Below are positions 23,877-33,454 of a stretch of 64,000 nucleotides of DNA, piece by piece (positions within the stretch are counted from its first letter, which is position 1; every line of letters starts with the position of its first letter). The stretch is from Okeanomitos corallinicola TIOX110 (GTDB lineage Bacteria > Cyanobacteriota > Cyanobacteriia > Cyanobacteriales > Nostocaceae): assembly GCF_038050375.1 (NCBI RefSeq), contig NZ_CP150886.1:1715318-1779317 (forward strand). The letters are read 5' to 3'. The position numbers and the translations under genes were made by a program. The notes beneath the pieces are model-generated. The model was not told the DNA's origin and made no database searches. It worked only from the letters and a program-made list of their open reading frames with translations.

Positions 23877-25889
23877 CTAATCTTGAAAACGAGGTGTTAA
23901 ACAGTAGGGACAATCTAACCATTCTGGTTGTAATGTGGCATCACAAGTTTTACAGGTCAAGCCACTTTTACGCTTGGCTTTTAATTCAGCTTCCAAACCT
24001 GTATCAGTGAATGTCACCCGTTCAACTTCTTCTAGGGTTGTTGCACCTTGACGGACTAAGTCAAGACTGTAAGCAAGTAAGGTTTTCATCCCTTCTTCCA
24101 CAGCAACTTCCTTGATGCGTTCTGTGGGAGCTTCTTGGTTAATTAAGGTTTGTAAGTTTTCCGTAATCCGCATTACCTCATACACACCACAACGTCCCTT
24201 GTAGCCAATGCCACCACATTTAGGACAAACCTTTGTTTTACCTTCAGCTACTACTTCTGGGGATAGGGTATTGGGTTTATAAAAAGTGACAGCACCTTCT
24301 TGAGAAGCTGATAAACCATAGCGAGCTAATTGTTCAGAGGTGGGAGTGTAGGGAATACGACAATCTGAACAGACCCGGCGTACTAAACGTTGTGCTAACA
24401 CACCAATGAGAGAACTAGAAACCATGAAAGGTTCAATTCCCATTTCTCCCAAACGAGCGATCGCCCCAGGAGCATCATTAGTGTGTAAGGTAGTTAATAC
24501 TAAGTGACCTGTGAGTGCCGCTTCAATCGCTGTTTTCGCCGTTTCTTTATCCCGTGTTTCACCCACCAGTAACACATCAGGATCTTGTCTTAAAAATGCC
24601 CGCAGTGCGGTAGCAAAGTCCAGTCCCTTTTCCCGAATTACCTGTACTTGGGTCAGTCCCGGTAAACTGTACTCCACCGGATCTTCTACCGTACTAATAT
24701 TAATTCCTGGATCATTTACTTCTGCTAAGGCAGAATACAACGAAGTCGTTTTACCAGAACCAGTCGGACCTGTTACTAAAATCAACCCAAAAGGTTTACT
24801 AACCATATCCTGGACGATTTTTAAAGTCACTGGATCGGTAATTAATTTATCAAGACCTAATTGGGTAGATGAGTTATCCAAAATCCGTAAACAGATTTTT
24901 TCCCCATAACGACTAGGTAGAGTATTAACCCGGAAGTCTACTTTTCTACCATCAAATACCCGACGAATACGACCATCTTGAGGTAAACGTCGTTCCGCAA
25001 TATCTAAATTAGAGATAATTTTAAATCGAGCCGTCACCGCTGGGACAATGTGCTTAGGCATGGGTCGGATAGCTTCCGATTCACGTAATACCCCATCCTT
25101 CCGGAAACGAATGCGTAAGCTTTCTTCCTGGGGTTCAATGTGAATATCAGAGACACCATCTCGCAAAGCGACAAACAGAATTTTATTGGCAAGATTGATA
25201 ATAGGCGCATCATCAGCATCCTTCATGGCTACTGTCAGATCCACCTCTGAATCTTCCGCAACTTCCTGAATCATGTCTTGATTCAGACTTTCGATATCCT
25301 GAGAAATGTCTGTTAATTTTTCTTGCTGTAACTTTTCTTGTTTAACAGCAAACTCATCTAGATATTGGTTAATTAACCGCTGGTAATCTTCTTGGGTAAT
25401 TACCATCCGTTGTAAGGACAACCCCTGAGAACGTAAAATGCGACTGAGGTCATCACAGGCTTCCAGATTATCTGGATCAACCATCGCTACCAGGACATAA
25501 GGCGGGTTTTCTTGTTCCCGTTTGACCAGAGGTACTAAACGGTGACGACGACAAACATCTACTGGTATTAAATTTTCAATCAATTTTCCCACCGTTATAT
25601 TGCCAACTTCGTTGACTTCGGGATCGATGGATTCAACACCGTATAGTATTTTTAGTTCAAATAAATGCTGCTTCTTGTATTCTCGCAGAAACTCAGGAGC
25701 GAGTTCTTTGCCAGTAATTGACTCCAATACATCTGTCAACATTTTGCCAGATTTACGGCTTTCAGCTAAAGCCTGTCTCATCTGTTCATTGTCAACATAG
25801 CCAGATTGCACCAACTTGTTGCCGAAAGGTGAAAACTCTGTTCTTGTGGTCAGAGCGGTACTGCGCCGTTGTGGTGATGAGTAAGTCAT
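23877..25889 (-). CDS. pilB: PilB, pilus assembly ATPase
   Basis: A 670-residue extension ATPase from ATG 25889; an upstream TTG would add two residues. It has an N-terminal MshEN/GspE-N domain (about 20-170), a linker, then the ATPase with Walker A GPTGSGKTTSLYSAL, Walker B (DPDVLLVGETRD) and HLVLTTLHTNDAPGA. The zinc site typical of PilB/GspE is present (CSDC with CPKCGG). A second C-terminal zinc ribbon (CKTC and CPYC) is an extra that I infer to be cyanobacterial. It is the first gene of the pilus operon. Confidence 0.96.
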   Translation of the reverse strand: MTYSSPQRRSTALTTRTEFSPFGNKLVQSGYVDNEQMRQALAESRKSGKMLTDVLESITGKELAPEFLREYKKQHLFELKILYGVESIDPEVNEVGNITVGKLIENLIPVDVCRRHRLVPLVKREQENPPYVLVAMVDPDNLEACDDLSRILRSQGLSLQRMVITQEDYQRLINQYLDEFAVKQEKLQQEKLTDISQDIESLNQDMIQEVAEDSEVDLTVAMKDADDAPIINLANKILFVALRDGVSDIHIEPQEESLRIRFRKDGVLRESEAIRPMPKHIVPAVTARFKIISNLDIAERRLPQDGRIRRVFDGRKVDFRVNTLPSRYGEKICLRILDNSSTQLGLDKLITDPVTLKIVQDMVSKPFGLILVTGPTGSGKTTSLYSALAEVNDPGINISTVEDPVEYSLPGLTQVQVIREKGLDFATALRAFLRQDPDVLLVGETRDKETAKTAIEAALTGHLVLTTLHTNDAPGAIARLGEMGIEPFMVSSSLIGVLAQRLVRRVCSDCRIPYTPTSEQLARYGLSASQEGAVTFYKPNTLSPEVVAEGKTKVCPKCGGIGYKGRCGVYEVMRITENLQTLINQEAPTERIKEVAVEEGMKTLLAYSLDLVRQGATTLEEVERVTFTDTGLEAELKAKRKSGLTCKTCDATLQPEWLDCPYCLTPRFQD

Positions 25890-26328
25890 AAGCAATAGGT
25901 AGGGAATGCCTCTTGTTACATTATTCCCACACTGTAGTCAATAATTCTCATAGTCAGTGTATTAAATTTCAATTTTAAAATCTTTCTTCGTAAAAATTTT
26001 TATTGTCAACGGTCTCTGATATCAGTTTTTGTTCTCCCATGTTTTTTCTGCTATTTGACTACTGGCAGCAAAAAAACTAGGCTATTTTGTTCTCTGTTTG
26101 TCAAAATAAGGGGATAGTGACCTCGCTTTACGCAAAATTGCGGCTATAAAATCAACTTTAGCTGCAAACTGTTAACAGCAAACCGGGCAAAATACGTTAA
26201 TCGTAGTATTTATTGCCATGGAGTCAGTCTAAAATCCACATTACACCTGTTTCTTTAGCAATATGTCAAACCTAAAATCTACAATTGCTTCAGGAACTGC
26301 CGTCAAAAGCATCTGGGATGAGTAGATA
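25890..26328. other. Divergent promoter region of pilB and grpE
   Basis: 439 bp between two divergent transcription units. There is no gene. An imperfect inverted repeat (AAATACGTTAAT, then CGTAGTATT) lies about 130 bp before grpE. No CIRCE element (TTAGCACTC-N9-GAGTGCTAA) is seen, so HrcA control is not supported for grpE. Confidence 0.5.
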
Positions 26329-27075
26329 ATGATGGATGAAAATAAACAAGTAAACAATACAAGCCAGCAACTGGGCGAACCAATAGAGGTAATGCAAGCA
26401 ATGAATAGCGACTCCCCAGCCGAAATTAATTCTCATGAATCCGGTAACGAAGTGACTGAGCATGAGGTGACCGAAACCAATCTGTCGGGAGAACCTGTAC
26501 TGACAGAAGAAAATACTGTCACTGCTGCACAAACAACGGAAGTAGATACGGCGGCTTTAGAACAACTAACTCAACAAATTGAGTCTCTGAAAATGCAACT
26601 GGAAGAGCGTAGCACTCAATATATGCGAATCGCCGCAGATTTTGAGAACTATCGCAAACGCGTCTCCAAAGAAAAAGAAGAGATGGACACACAGGTGAAG
26701 AGAAATACAATCATGGAATTGTTACCTGTTGTGGATAACTTTGAGCGAGCGCGGGCCCATCTCAAACCACAAAATGATGGCGAAATGACAATTCACAAAA
26801 GTTATCAAGGAGTTTATAAACAATTAGTGGATTGTCTAAAACGTTTAGGTGTATCGCCAATGCGTCCAGAAGGTCAGGAATTTGATCCTAACCTGCATGA
26901 AGCAGTAATGCGAGAACCCACTGATGAACATCAGGAAGGAACAGTATTAGAAGAGTTAGTACGTGGGTATTTCTTAGGCGATCGCATACTACGCCATGCC
27001 ATGGTGAAGGTGGCTGCTCCCAAAGAAGATGGTGCTGTAGAACAGGAAGATGAACCCAGTGAGGAAAACGGCTAA
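26329..27075 (+). CDS. grpE: GrpE, nucleotide exchange factor for DnaK
   Basis: A 248-residue GrpE. Residues 1-80 are acidic and disordered. A long helix follows ([20 protein letters not shown]), then the conserved [20 protein letters not shown] and the C-terminal beta domain with [20 protein letters not shown] and [17 protein letters not shown]. It removes ADP from DnaK and so resets the chaperone. ATG occurs twice in a row at the start (26329, 26332). It heads the chaperone gene row and has no CIRCE operator. Confidence 0.97.
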   Translation: MMDENKQVNNTSQQLGEPIEVMQAMNSDSPAEINSHESGNEVTEHEVTETNLSGEPVLTEENTVTAAQTTEVDTAALEQLTQQIESLKMQLEERSTQYMRIAADFENYRKRVSKEKEEMDTQVKRNTIMELLPVVDNFERARAHLKPQNDGEMTIHKSYQGVYKQLVDCLKRLGVSPMRPEGQEFDPNLHEAVMREPTDEHQEGTVLEELVRGYFLGDRILRHAMVKVAAPKEDGAVEQEDEPSEENG

Positions 27076-27372
27076 GTTGTATTTCTTCCCCATGTTGACT
27101 GACAAATCGTAGATTCTGAGACAGTAATTACATTTGTCAAGAAGGATCAGGCTGTCAACTATTTGCTACTTGCTAAAGTTGATCAGCCCTTCCGTCAACG
27201 GGTTAAATCTCACAATCTGCTTTCTTATTACTAGCAAACATCTGTATAGTTTTATGTAATTTCATTTTTGACATCAGGATTTACTCAGAACATAATCTGA
27301 ATTTATAGACCTGAACCAAAAATATAGTCTGCAAAAATCACGATAACAGCACTCACTAAAAATACTGACAGT
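27076..27372. other. Intergenic region between grpE and dnaK
   Basis: 297 bp with no gene. The gap is long enough for dnaK to have its own promoter. I saw no clear terminator or CIRCE element. Confidence 0.4.
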
Positions 27373-29361
27373 ATGGGAAAAGTTATTGGAATCGACTTAG
27401 GCACTACTAACAGTTGCGTTGCTGTTGTGGAAGGTGGTAAACCACTAGTAATTGCCAATTCTGAAGGGGGACGTACTACTCCCAGTATTGTTGGCTTTGG
27501 TAAAAGTGGCGATCTTTTAGTTGGTCAACTAGCCAAACGCCAATCTATCACCAATGCTGAAAACACGGTCTACAGTATCAAACGATTTATCGGTCGCCGT
27601 TGGGATGATACGCAATCAGAACGCACTCGTGTACCCTACAAATGTGTCAAGGGTCGAGATGATACCGTGGATGTAGAAATTCGTGGACGTAGTTATACAC
27701 CTCAAGAAATTTCTTCGATGATCCTGCAAAAACTCAAGCAGGAAGCAGAAAACTTTTTGGGTGAAGAAGTGACTGAAGCTGTAATTACCGTACCCGCATA
27801 TTTCACTGATGCCCAAAGACAAGCCACCAAGGATGCCGGTACTATTGCTGGCTTGAATGTATTGCGGATTATTAATGAACCAACAGCTGCGGCCTTGGCT
27901 TTTGGGTTAGACAAACAAGACCAAGAACAATTGATTTTAGTCTTTGACTTGGGAGGTGGTACTTTTGATGTCTCTATTCTGCAACTCGGAGATGGAGTCT
28001 TTGAAGTTAAAGCTACCAGTGGTAATAATCAACTAGGTGGAGATGACTTTGATAATGCGATTGTCCTGTGGATCTTAGAGCAGTTTCTACAAGAGGAAAA
28101 AATCAACCTGGCTGAAGATAAAATGGCTCTCCAACGTCTGCGGGAAGCAGCAGAAAAGGCTAAGGTGGAATTATCCAGTATGGTCAATACCTCCATTAAT
28201 TTGCCATTTATCAGTGCTGATAAAAATGGACCAAAGCATCTGGAAATGGAACTGAGCCGTGCCAAATTTGAGGAACTTGCAGCCGATTTAATAGCCGCTA
28301 CCATTGAGCCAATGATTCAAGCTCTCAAAGACGCTGACCTCAAAGCAGAGGATATTGACAGAATTATCTTGGTAGGTGGTTCAACCCGAATTCCCGCTGT
28401 CCAGAATGCAGTGATTGAATTCTACAATGGTAAAACTCCTGATCGTTCTATCAATCCTGACGAGGCAGTGGCTCTGGGTGCAGCGGTGCAAGCCGGTGTA
28501 TTAGGTGGGGAAGTTGATACCCTACTGCTCTTAGATGTAACGCCCCTTTCTTTAGGTCTGGAAACTCTGGGAGAGGTATTTACGAAAATTATTGAACGGA
28601 ATACAACTATTCCTACCAGCAAATCCCAGGTCTTTTCCACCGCTGTGGATGGACAAAATTCTGTGGAAATTCACGTTCTCCAAGGAGAACGGGCTATGGC
28701 ACAAGATAACAAAACTCTGGGTAAGTTTCTATTAGCTGGTATTCCTCCGGCTCCCCGTGGTGTACCCCAAATTGAAGTAGCTTTTGATATTGATGTTAAC
28801 GGTATTCTCAAGGTTTCGGCTCAAGATAAGGGTACAGGTAGGGAGCAAAGCATTCGCATTACGAATACAGGTGGTTTAAGTCAGGCAGAAGTAGAACGGA
28901 TGCGACAACAAGCTGAGTTGTTTGCAGAAGAAGATAAAAAACGTAGAGAAATGATTGAACTGAAAAACCAAGCAGATAATCTTGTGTTTAGCTATAAATC
29001 TACGTTGAAGGAGAATGGCGAGTTTATCAGTGCAGAAATTAAAGTCTTGGCAGAGGAGAAATTAGCTAATCTCCAAACTGCTATGAATGACTCTAGTCTC
29101 TCCACGAAGGTATTTAAATCTATTTTAGAAGAATTCCAAAAAGCTCTATTCTCTATCGGAGAAGATGTTTACAACCGAGCTAATACTGTGCCTAACAGTC
29201 AATTACTGGAGGGTGAAGAAGACATTGAAGAGGAGCAAGTCCCAGAGATTTCCTTAACTTTTGTTGAAGAAAGTTCCACAACAGAAACATCCATACCACA
29301 ATTCAATTTTGATTTTGATGAGGATAATACTGCTTCAACTGACTATGAACAGATAGACTAG
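27373..29361 (+). CDS. dnaK: DnaK (Hsp70), probable DnaK1-type paralogue
   Basis: A 662-residue Hsp70. The ATPase domain is clear ([45 protein letters not shown]), followed by the substrate domain ([14 protein letters not shown]) and the lid helices. The C-terminal tail is acidic and ends DYEQID, without the EEVD-like end seen in many eukaryotic Hsp70s. Cyanobacteria usually carry several DnaK paralogues; the position beside grpE and the divergent first domain suggest the DnaK1 type, not the essential DnaK2. That call is inference. It works with GrpE and DnaJ next door. Confidence 0.95.
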   Translation: MGKVIGIDLGTTNSCVAVVEGGKPLVIANSEGGRTTPSIVGFGKSGDLLVGQLAKRQSITNAENTVYSIKRFIGRRWDDTQSERTRVPYKCVKGRDDTVDVEIRGRSYTPQEISSMILQKLKQEAENFLGEEVTEAVITVPAYFTDAQRQATKDAGTIAGLNVLRIINEPTAAALAFGLDKQDQEQLILVFDLGGGTFDVSILQLGDGVFEVKATSGNNQLGGDDFDNAIVLWILEQFLQEEKINLAEDKMALQRLREAAEKAKVELSSMVNTSINLPFISADKNGPKHLEMELSRAKFEELAADLIAATIEPMIQALKDADLKAEDIDRIILVGGSTRIPAVQNAVIEFYNGKTPDRSINPDEAVALGAAVQAGVLGGEVDTLLLLDVTPLSLGLETLGEVFTKIIERNTTIPTSKSQVFSTAVDGQNSVEIHVLQGERAMAQDNKTLGKFLLAGIPPAPRGVPQIEVAFDIDVNGILKVSAQDKGTGREQSIRITNTGGLSQAEVERMRQQAELFAEEDKKRREMIELKNQADNLVFSYKSTLKENGEFISAEIKVLAEEKLANLQTAMNDSSLSTKVFKSILEEFQKALFSIGEDVYNRANTVPNSQLLEGEEDIEEEQVPEISLTFVEESSTTETSIPQFNFDFDEDNTASTDYEQID

Positions 29362-29835
29362 GTGATGGGTGATGGGTAACAGGTAACAGGTAATGGGTAA
29401 AATAATTAACTTTCACACACCTTTAATCTTCCAGACTTCTAATTCCTGACTGCCTAAACCCGATTCCCAATTTCTGCAAAATCCTTGACTATAAATTCCG
29501 CCATACTAAATATGAAAAATAATGTATATGGTGGTTTTCCGCACTCAAGGGTACGGTTAGTCGCTCTATTTAACGGGACTATTTTTGTCTGTATAGGTAT
29601 CACAATTGTAAAAGAGGCAAGTTAAATCGTCTCAATAGCGATACCAATAGATTTATTGATAAGTTCACTGTTTTTGTGCTTGACTACCCAATAAGCACTT
29701 GTTACCCAAAATTTGCCGTTGGTGTTGGTCAAAGGTACAATTAATTTTTAACAAAAATTAAGTTTTGTCTATATTCTTTTACCTGATTCGTTTAGGTAAT
29801 TCTGCTTTCTTAGTTCTAACTTTTACCATTGCTCT
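29362..29835. other. Intergenic region with a heptamer array
   Basis: 474 bp between dnaK and dnaJ. It starts with an STRR-type run (GGTGATG, GGTAACA and GGTAATG units, about 29361-29400). No gene or clear terminator was seen; dnaJ likely has its own promoter in the second half. Confidence 0.5.
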
Positions 29836-30966
29836 ATGGCCCGCGACTATTATGAAATTCTAGGTGTCTCTCGTGATGCCGACAAAGAGGAAATTAAACA
29901 GGCTTACCGCCGTCAGGCTCGAAAGTTTCACCCTGATGTGAACAAAGAACCTGGTGCTGAAGAAAGGTTTAAGGAAATCAACCGCGCTTATGAAGTGCTG
30001 TCTGAGCCAGATACCCGCGAACGTTACAACCGTTTTGGTGAAGCTGGGGTTTCTGGTGCTGCTGGTGCTGGCTTCCAAGATATGGGAGATATGGGCGGTT
30101 TTGCTGATATTTTTGAAAGTATTTTTAGTGGCTTTGCTGGGGGAATGGGTGGCCCTAGCCAACAGCGAAGACCTAATGCTCCCGCACGTGGGGATGATTT
30201 ACGGCTAGACCTGAAGTTAGATTTTCAGGAAGCTGTATTTGGCGGTGAAAAGGAAATTCGCATTGCCCATTTAGAAACTTGTGAAGTTTGTAGTGGTTCT
30301 GGTGCTAAACCTGGAACTCGTCCCCGCACTTGTAGCACTTGTAGCGGTTCTGGTCAGGTAAGACGAGTGACTAGAACTCCTTTTGGTAGTTTTACTCAAG
30401 TGTCTACTTGTCCTACCTGTAATGGGACAGGTTCAGTAGTGGAGGATAAATGTGATGCCTGTGATGGTAGAGGGGCAAATCAAGTTACCAAGAAGCTGAA
30501 AATTACTATTCCAGCTGGGGTAGATAATGGTACACGTTTACGGATCTCCCAAGAAGGTGATGCTGGTCAACGGGGTGGACCACCAGGAGATTTATATGTT
30601 TACTTGTTTGTCAATGAGGATGAGGAATTTCACCGGGATGGTATTAATGTCCTTTCGGAAATCAAATTAAGCTACTTACAAGCTATTTTAGGTTGCCGTT
30701 TAGAGGTGAATACTGTAGATGGTCCGGTGGAGTTGATTGTGCCGGCGGGAACTCAACCTAATACGGTGATGAAATTGGAAAATCGCGGTGTTCCCCGGTT
30801 AGGAAACCCTGTGAGTAGGGGTGATCATTTACTCACCGTCTTAATTGATATTCCTACTAAGATCACCCCAGAGGAACGAGAGTTATTGGAAAAACTGGCT
30901 AAAATCAAAGGAGATAGAACTGGTAAGGGTGGTTTAGAAGGTTTTTTGGGAAGTTTATTTAAGTGA
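29836..30966 (+). CDS. dnaJ: DnaJ (Hsp40), co-chaperone
   Basis: A 376-residue type I DnaJ. It has a J domain at the N-terminus (HPDVN), a Gly/Ala/Phe-rich linker, and the zinc-finger region with four CxxCxGxG-type repeats ([32 protein letters not shown]). The C-terminal substrate domains follow. It feeds unfolded proteins to DnaK and triggers ATP hydrolysis. The next gene starts within its stop codon (TGATG), so dnaJ is likely cotranscribed with the tusA-like and rsgA genes. Confidence 0.97.
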   Translation: MARDYYEILGVSRDADKEEIKQAYRRQARKFHPDVNKEPGAEERFKEINRAYEVLSEPDTRERYNRFGEAGVSGAAGAGFQDMGDMGGFADIFESIFSGFAGGMGGPSQQRRPNAPARGDDLRLDLKLDFQEAVFGGEKEIRIAHLETCEVCSGSGAKPGTRPRTCSTCSGSGQVRRVTRTPFGSFTQVSTCPTCNGTGSVVEDKCDACDGRGANQVTKKLKITIPAGVDNGTRLRISQEGDAGQRGGPPGDLYVYLFVNEDEEFHRDGINVLSEIKLSYLQAILGCRLEVNTVDGPVELIVPAGTQPNTVMKLENRGVPRLGNPVSRGDHLLTVLIDIPTKITPEERELLEKLAKIKGDRTGKGGLEGFLGSLFK

Positions 30967-31223
30967 TGAGTATATCTTCTTTGTTAGTTCCTGATGCTCA
31001 ATTGGACTTGCGCGGTACTCCTTGTCCAATTAATTTTGTGAAGACAAAGTTACGTTTGGAACAAATGCCAGATGGAAGTTTGTTGGAAGTCTGGTTAGAT
31101 GGGGGTGAACCGATTGAACAAGTTCCCGATAGTCTAACTATGGCAGGATTTCAGGTGGAAAAAATTACTGACTGTGCTGATTATTTTTCTCTGTTGGTAC
31201 GTCGTCCTGTGACTGCTGCATGA
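30966..31223 (+). CDS. TusA/SirA-family sulfurtransferase-like protein
   Basis: An 85-residue TusA-family protein. The active Cys lies in LDLRGTPCPINFVKTKLRL; the Pro-Cys-Pro context and the LEVWLDGGEPIEQVPDSL strand-helix are typical. TusA proteins carry persulfide sulfur, for example to tRNA thiolation. The start is ATG 30966, overlapping the dnaJ stop by one base; a GTG three bases earlier is possible. It overlaps rsgA by four bases. Its substrate here is unknown; linkage to rsgA hints at a tRNA or ribosome role. Confidence 0.85.
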   Translation: MSISSLLVPDAQLDLRGTPCPINFVKTKLRLEQMPDGSLLEVWLDGGEPIEQVPDSLTMAGFQVEKITDCADYFSLLVRRPVTAA

Positions 31224-32374
31224 AGGAAGATTCTATTTGTACTACTGGGGAGTTACTGGGTACGGTGTTAGCTGTACAGGCTAATTTTTACCGTGTGCAG
31301 TTAGATCAAGGGGTCAGGAGTCAGGAGGGGGGAACGGCCGTTCGCCCGTACAGGAGTCAGAAGTCAGAAATCATAGAAAGTGATTCTTTACTGTCACCTG
31401 TTCCCTCTCCCCCTCCCCCCACTCTCCTCTGTACTCGCAGAACTCGGTTAAAGAAAATCGGTCAGCAGGTGATGGTGGGCGATCGCGTGGTTGTGGAAGA
31501 ACCTGACTGGAGTGGGAAACGGGGGGCAATATCTGATGTTTTACCCCGTCATAGTGAGTTAGATAGACCGGCGATCGCTAATGTTAATCAAATTCTGTTG
31601 GTTTTTGCTGTTGCTGATCCACCTTTAGAACCTTTCCAGTTAAGCAGATTTTTAATTAAGGCTGAATCTACGGGTGTAGATGTAATTCTGTGTCTCAATA
31701 AATGTGATTTAGTTTCCCTAGAGGAAAAACAGGAAATTAGCGATCGCCTCCAAAGTTGGGGATATAAACCAATTTTTATTAGTGTCCAAAATCACATTAA
31801 TATTACCGAAGTTGCTAATTATTTAAACCATAAAATTACTGTGATTGCCGGGCCTTCTGGGGTGGGTAAGTCCAGTTTAATTAATATGTTAATTCCTGAT
31901 GCTAATTTGCGGGTAGGGGAAGTTTCCGGTAAATTAGCCCGTGGTCGTCATACTACCCGTCATACAGAATTATTTGAAATGCCCAATGGTGGTTTGTTAG
32001 CTGATACTCCGGGTTTTAATCAACCTGATTTGAATTGTACTCCAGAGGAATTAATCTATTATTTCCCAGAAGCTAGAAAGCTGTTAGAAAATGGAAGTTG
32101 TCGGTTTACTGATTGTTTACATCGGGATGAACCGGGTTGTGTGGTGGGTGATGACTGGGAAAGATACGAACATTATTTGGAATTTTTAAATGATGCAATA
32201 TCCTATCAAACTTTTTTGAAGGAACAATCTGATCCTGAGTCTACTTTGAAATTAAAAAGTAAAAAAGGTCAAAATCAATATGAACCTAAGTTAGAAACTA
32301 AAAAATATCGTCGGGTTTCTCGTCGGGTACAAGTGCAAAATTTACAAGATTTGGATTTAGAGGGTGAGGAGTAG
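31220..32374 (+). CDS. rsgA: RsgA, ribosome small-subunit GTPase
   Basis: A 384-residue circularly permuted GTPase. The G4 motif LNKCD comes first, then G1 GPSGVGKSSLIN and G3 DTPGF. The zinc knuckle (CRFTDCLHRDEPGC) follows, with a basic C-terminal tail. RsgA matures the 30S subunit late in assembly and is activated by it. About 38 residues in the N-terminal OB-fold (roughly 32-70, VRSQEGGTAVRPYRS and a Pro-rich run) are coded by an inserted intergenic-type repeat; the frame is kept. The family's conserved CTRRTRLKKIG resumes right after it. It overlaps the tusA-like gene by four bases. Confidence 0.95.
   Translation: MKEDSICTTGELLGTVLAVQANFYRVQLDQGVRSQEGGTAVRPYRSQKSEIIESDSLLSPVPSPPPPTLLCTRRTRLKKIGQQVMVGDRVVVEEPDWSGKRGAISDVLPRHSELDRPAIANVNQILLVFAVADPPLEPFQLSRFLIKAESTGVDVILCLNKCDLVSLEEKQEISDRLQSWGYKPIFISVQNHINITEVANYLNHKITVIAGPSGVGKSSLINMLIPDANLRVGEVSGKLARGRHTTRHTELFEMPNGGLLADTPGFNQPDLNCTPEELIYYFPEARKLLENGSCRFTDCLHRDEPGCVVGDDWERYEHYLEFLNDAISYQTFLKEQSDPESTLKLKSKKGQNQYEPKLETKKYRRVSRRVQVQNLQDLDLEGEE
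31313..31368. repeat. Dispersed palindromic repeat inside rsgA
   Basis: GAACGGCCGTTC at 31332-31343 lies in a GTCAGGAG-rich context that recurs, inverted and almost unchanged, at 49471-49519. Here it is translated as part of RsgA. Confidence 0.8.
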
Positions 32375-32405
32375 TTTTATCTTTTTTATAGCAGGTAACA
32401 GGTGC

Positions 32406-32520
32406 TAAGTACCCAAGCAAAATTAATTTAACATATTGAGTGAAAACAAAAACGTCTATATTCCTTAGCTGTTCCCTGTTCCCTCTCCCAAATATAAAAT
32501 TTATTTTGCACGACTACTTA
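32406..32520. mobile_element. 115-bp MITE-like element, family B, copy 1
   Basis: It starts TAAGTACCCAAGCAAAATTA and ends with the imperfect inverse of that (…TTGCACGACTACTTA). A copy of the same length, inverted and with a diverged interior, is at 47090-47204. Both ends carry TA, which would fit TA-target insertion as in IS630/Tc1-like elements (inference). Confidence 0.65.
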
Positions 32521-32639
32521 TCGTTGATATCCTAATATTGCCAACCCTTGAAAGAGTGAAAATGAGGAGAAGTAAAGTTAATCTGACAAAAGACAATTTT
32601 TATGATAGCCTAAGTTTATTATTAACAGAATGTATTCCT

Positions 32640-32906
32640 ATGTCTAAATCAATTAATATTAACGAAGCAAAAGATCAACTTCTTCAATTGCCGAAACAGT
32701 TAGAAAATGAATCGGCAATTATTATTACAAATGAAGAATTACCAGTAATGGTAGCCATTAGTTATGATCAGTATATTTCTATGTTAGAAACTATGGATAT
32801 CTTATCTGATCCAGAATTTAAAGAACAATTAATAGCTGGGATTAAGGAAGACCAACAAGATCAAAGAGTAAGTTGGTCAGATGCAATGAATGAATTAGAA
32901 TGGTAA
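32640..32906 (+). CDS. Phd/YefM-type antitoxin
   Basis: An 88-residue antitoxin. The DNA-binding half has SININEAKDQLLQLPKQLE, then AIIITNEELPVMVAISYDQY, and ends in an acidic, helical toxin-binding tail (SDAMNELEW). I chose ATG 32640 because the family homology begins there; earlier in-frame starts (32538, 32562) would add an unrelated 34-residue leader. It precedes the RelE-like toxin by 3 bp. Such pairs repress their own promoter. Confidence 0.85.
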   Translation: MSKSININEAKDQLLQLPKQLENESAIIITNEELPVMVAISYDQYISMLETMDILSDPEFKEQLIAGIKEDQQDQRVSWSDAMNELEW

Positions 32907-32909
32907 ATT

Positions 32910-33218
32910 ATGGAATATGAAATTGAGTTTATTCCTTTAGCTATTAAGTTACTGAAAAAAGTCAAAGATCAACGAGAACAAAAAGCACTTCGTCAAAAAA
33001 TAGAAAAACTCAAAATAGAACCAGAAAAACAGGGTAAAGCTCTAACAGGTCAGTTTCAAGGTTATCGTAGTGTCAGGGCAGTTGGTCAACGCTATCGTAT
33101 TATTTATCGAATTGATCAAGATAGAATTATTGTGGTTATTGTTGGTGTGGGAATGCGTCGAGAGTGTGATAGACAAGATATTTATAAAGTTCTAGAAACT
33201 GAGTTAGAAGAAGAATAA
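32910..33218 (+). CDS. RelE/ParE-superfamily toxin
   Basis: A 102-residue toxin of the RelE fold. The N-terminal FIPLAIKLLKKVKDQREQKAL helices and the basic strands YRSVRAVGQRYRIIYRIDQ and VVIVGVGMRRE are typical of RelE-like mRNA interferases, which cut mRNA in the ribosome A site. The C-terminal helix is intact (DIYKVLETELEEE). It directly follows its Phd-type antitoxin, and the pair looks complete. It lies in a short accessory patch beside a possible HEPN gene. Confidence 0.88.
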   Translation: MEYEIEFIPLAIKLLKKVKDQREQKALRQKIEKLKIEPEKQGKALTGQFQGYRSVRAVGQRYRIIYRIDQDRIIVVIVGVGMRRECDRQDIYKVLETELEEE

Positions 33219-33454
33219 TCAGTTACAGCAAGGAATAGTCCTGAACGTCTTTTAGCATCAAGCTTTGTGAATGAAATTTGTACATCATTTACAAAAGAAT
33301 TAATCACAACTTTTTTCATCAACATTAACCATTTGTTTTAACTCTTTTTGTAAATAACTTTCGGATATACGAAACTATTCTGTATAGTCCTTCCGTGAAG
33401 GGTGGTTATACGGAAAATCCGGTATAATATCCGAGTGAGCATATAAAGTAAATT

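Noticed and set aside
24511-24909. 132-residue frame opposite pilB
   Set aside because: It lies wholly inside the conserved ATPase domain of pilB on the other strand; its length follows from the codon pattern of that gene.
25896-26328. CIRCE heat-shock operator upstream of grpE
   Set aside because: I looked for TTAGCACTC-N9-GAGTGCTAA and did not find it in this region.
27616-28640. Four frames opposite dnaK
   Set aside because: They are mirror frames of a strongly conserved Hsp70 gene, with no homology and no ribosome binding sites.
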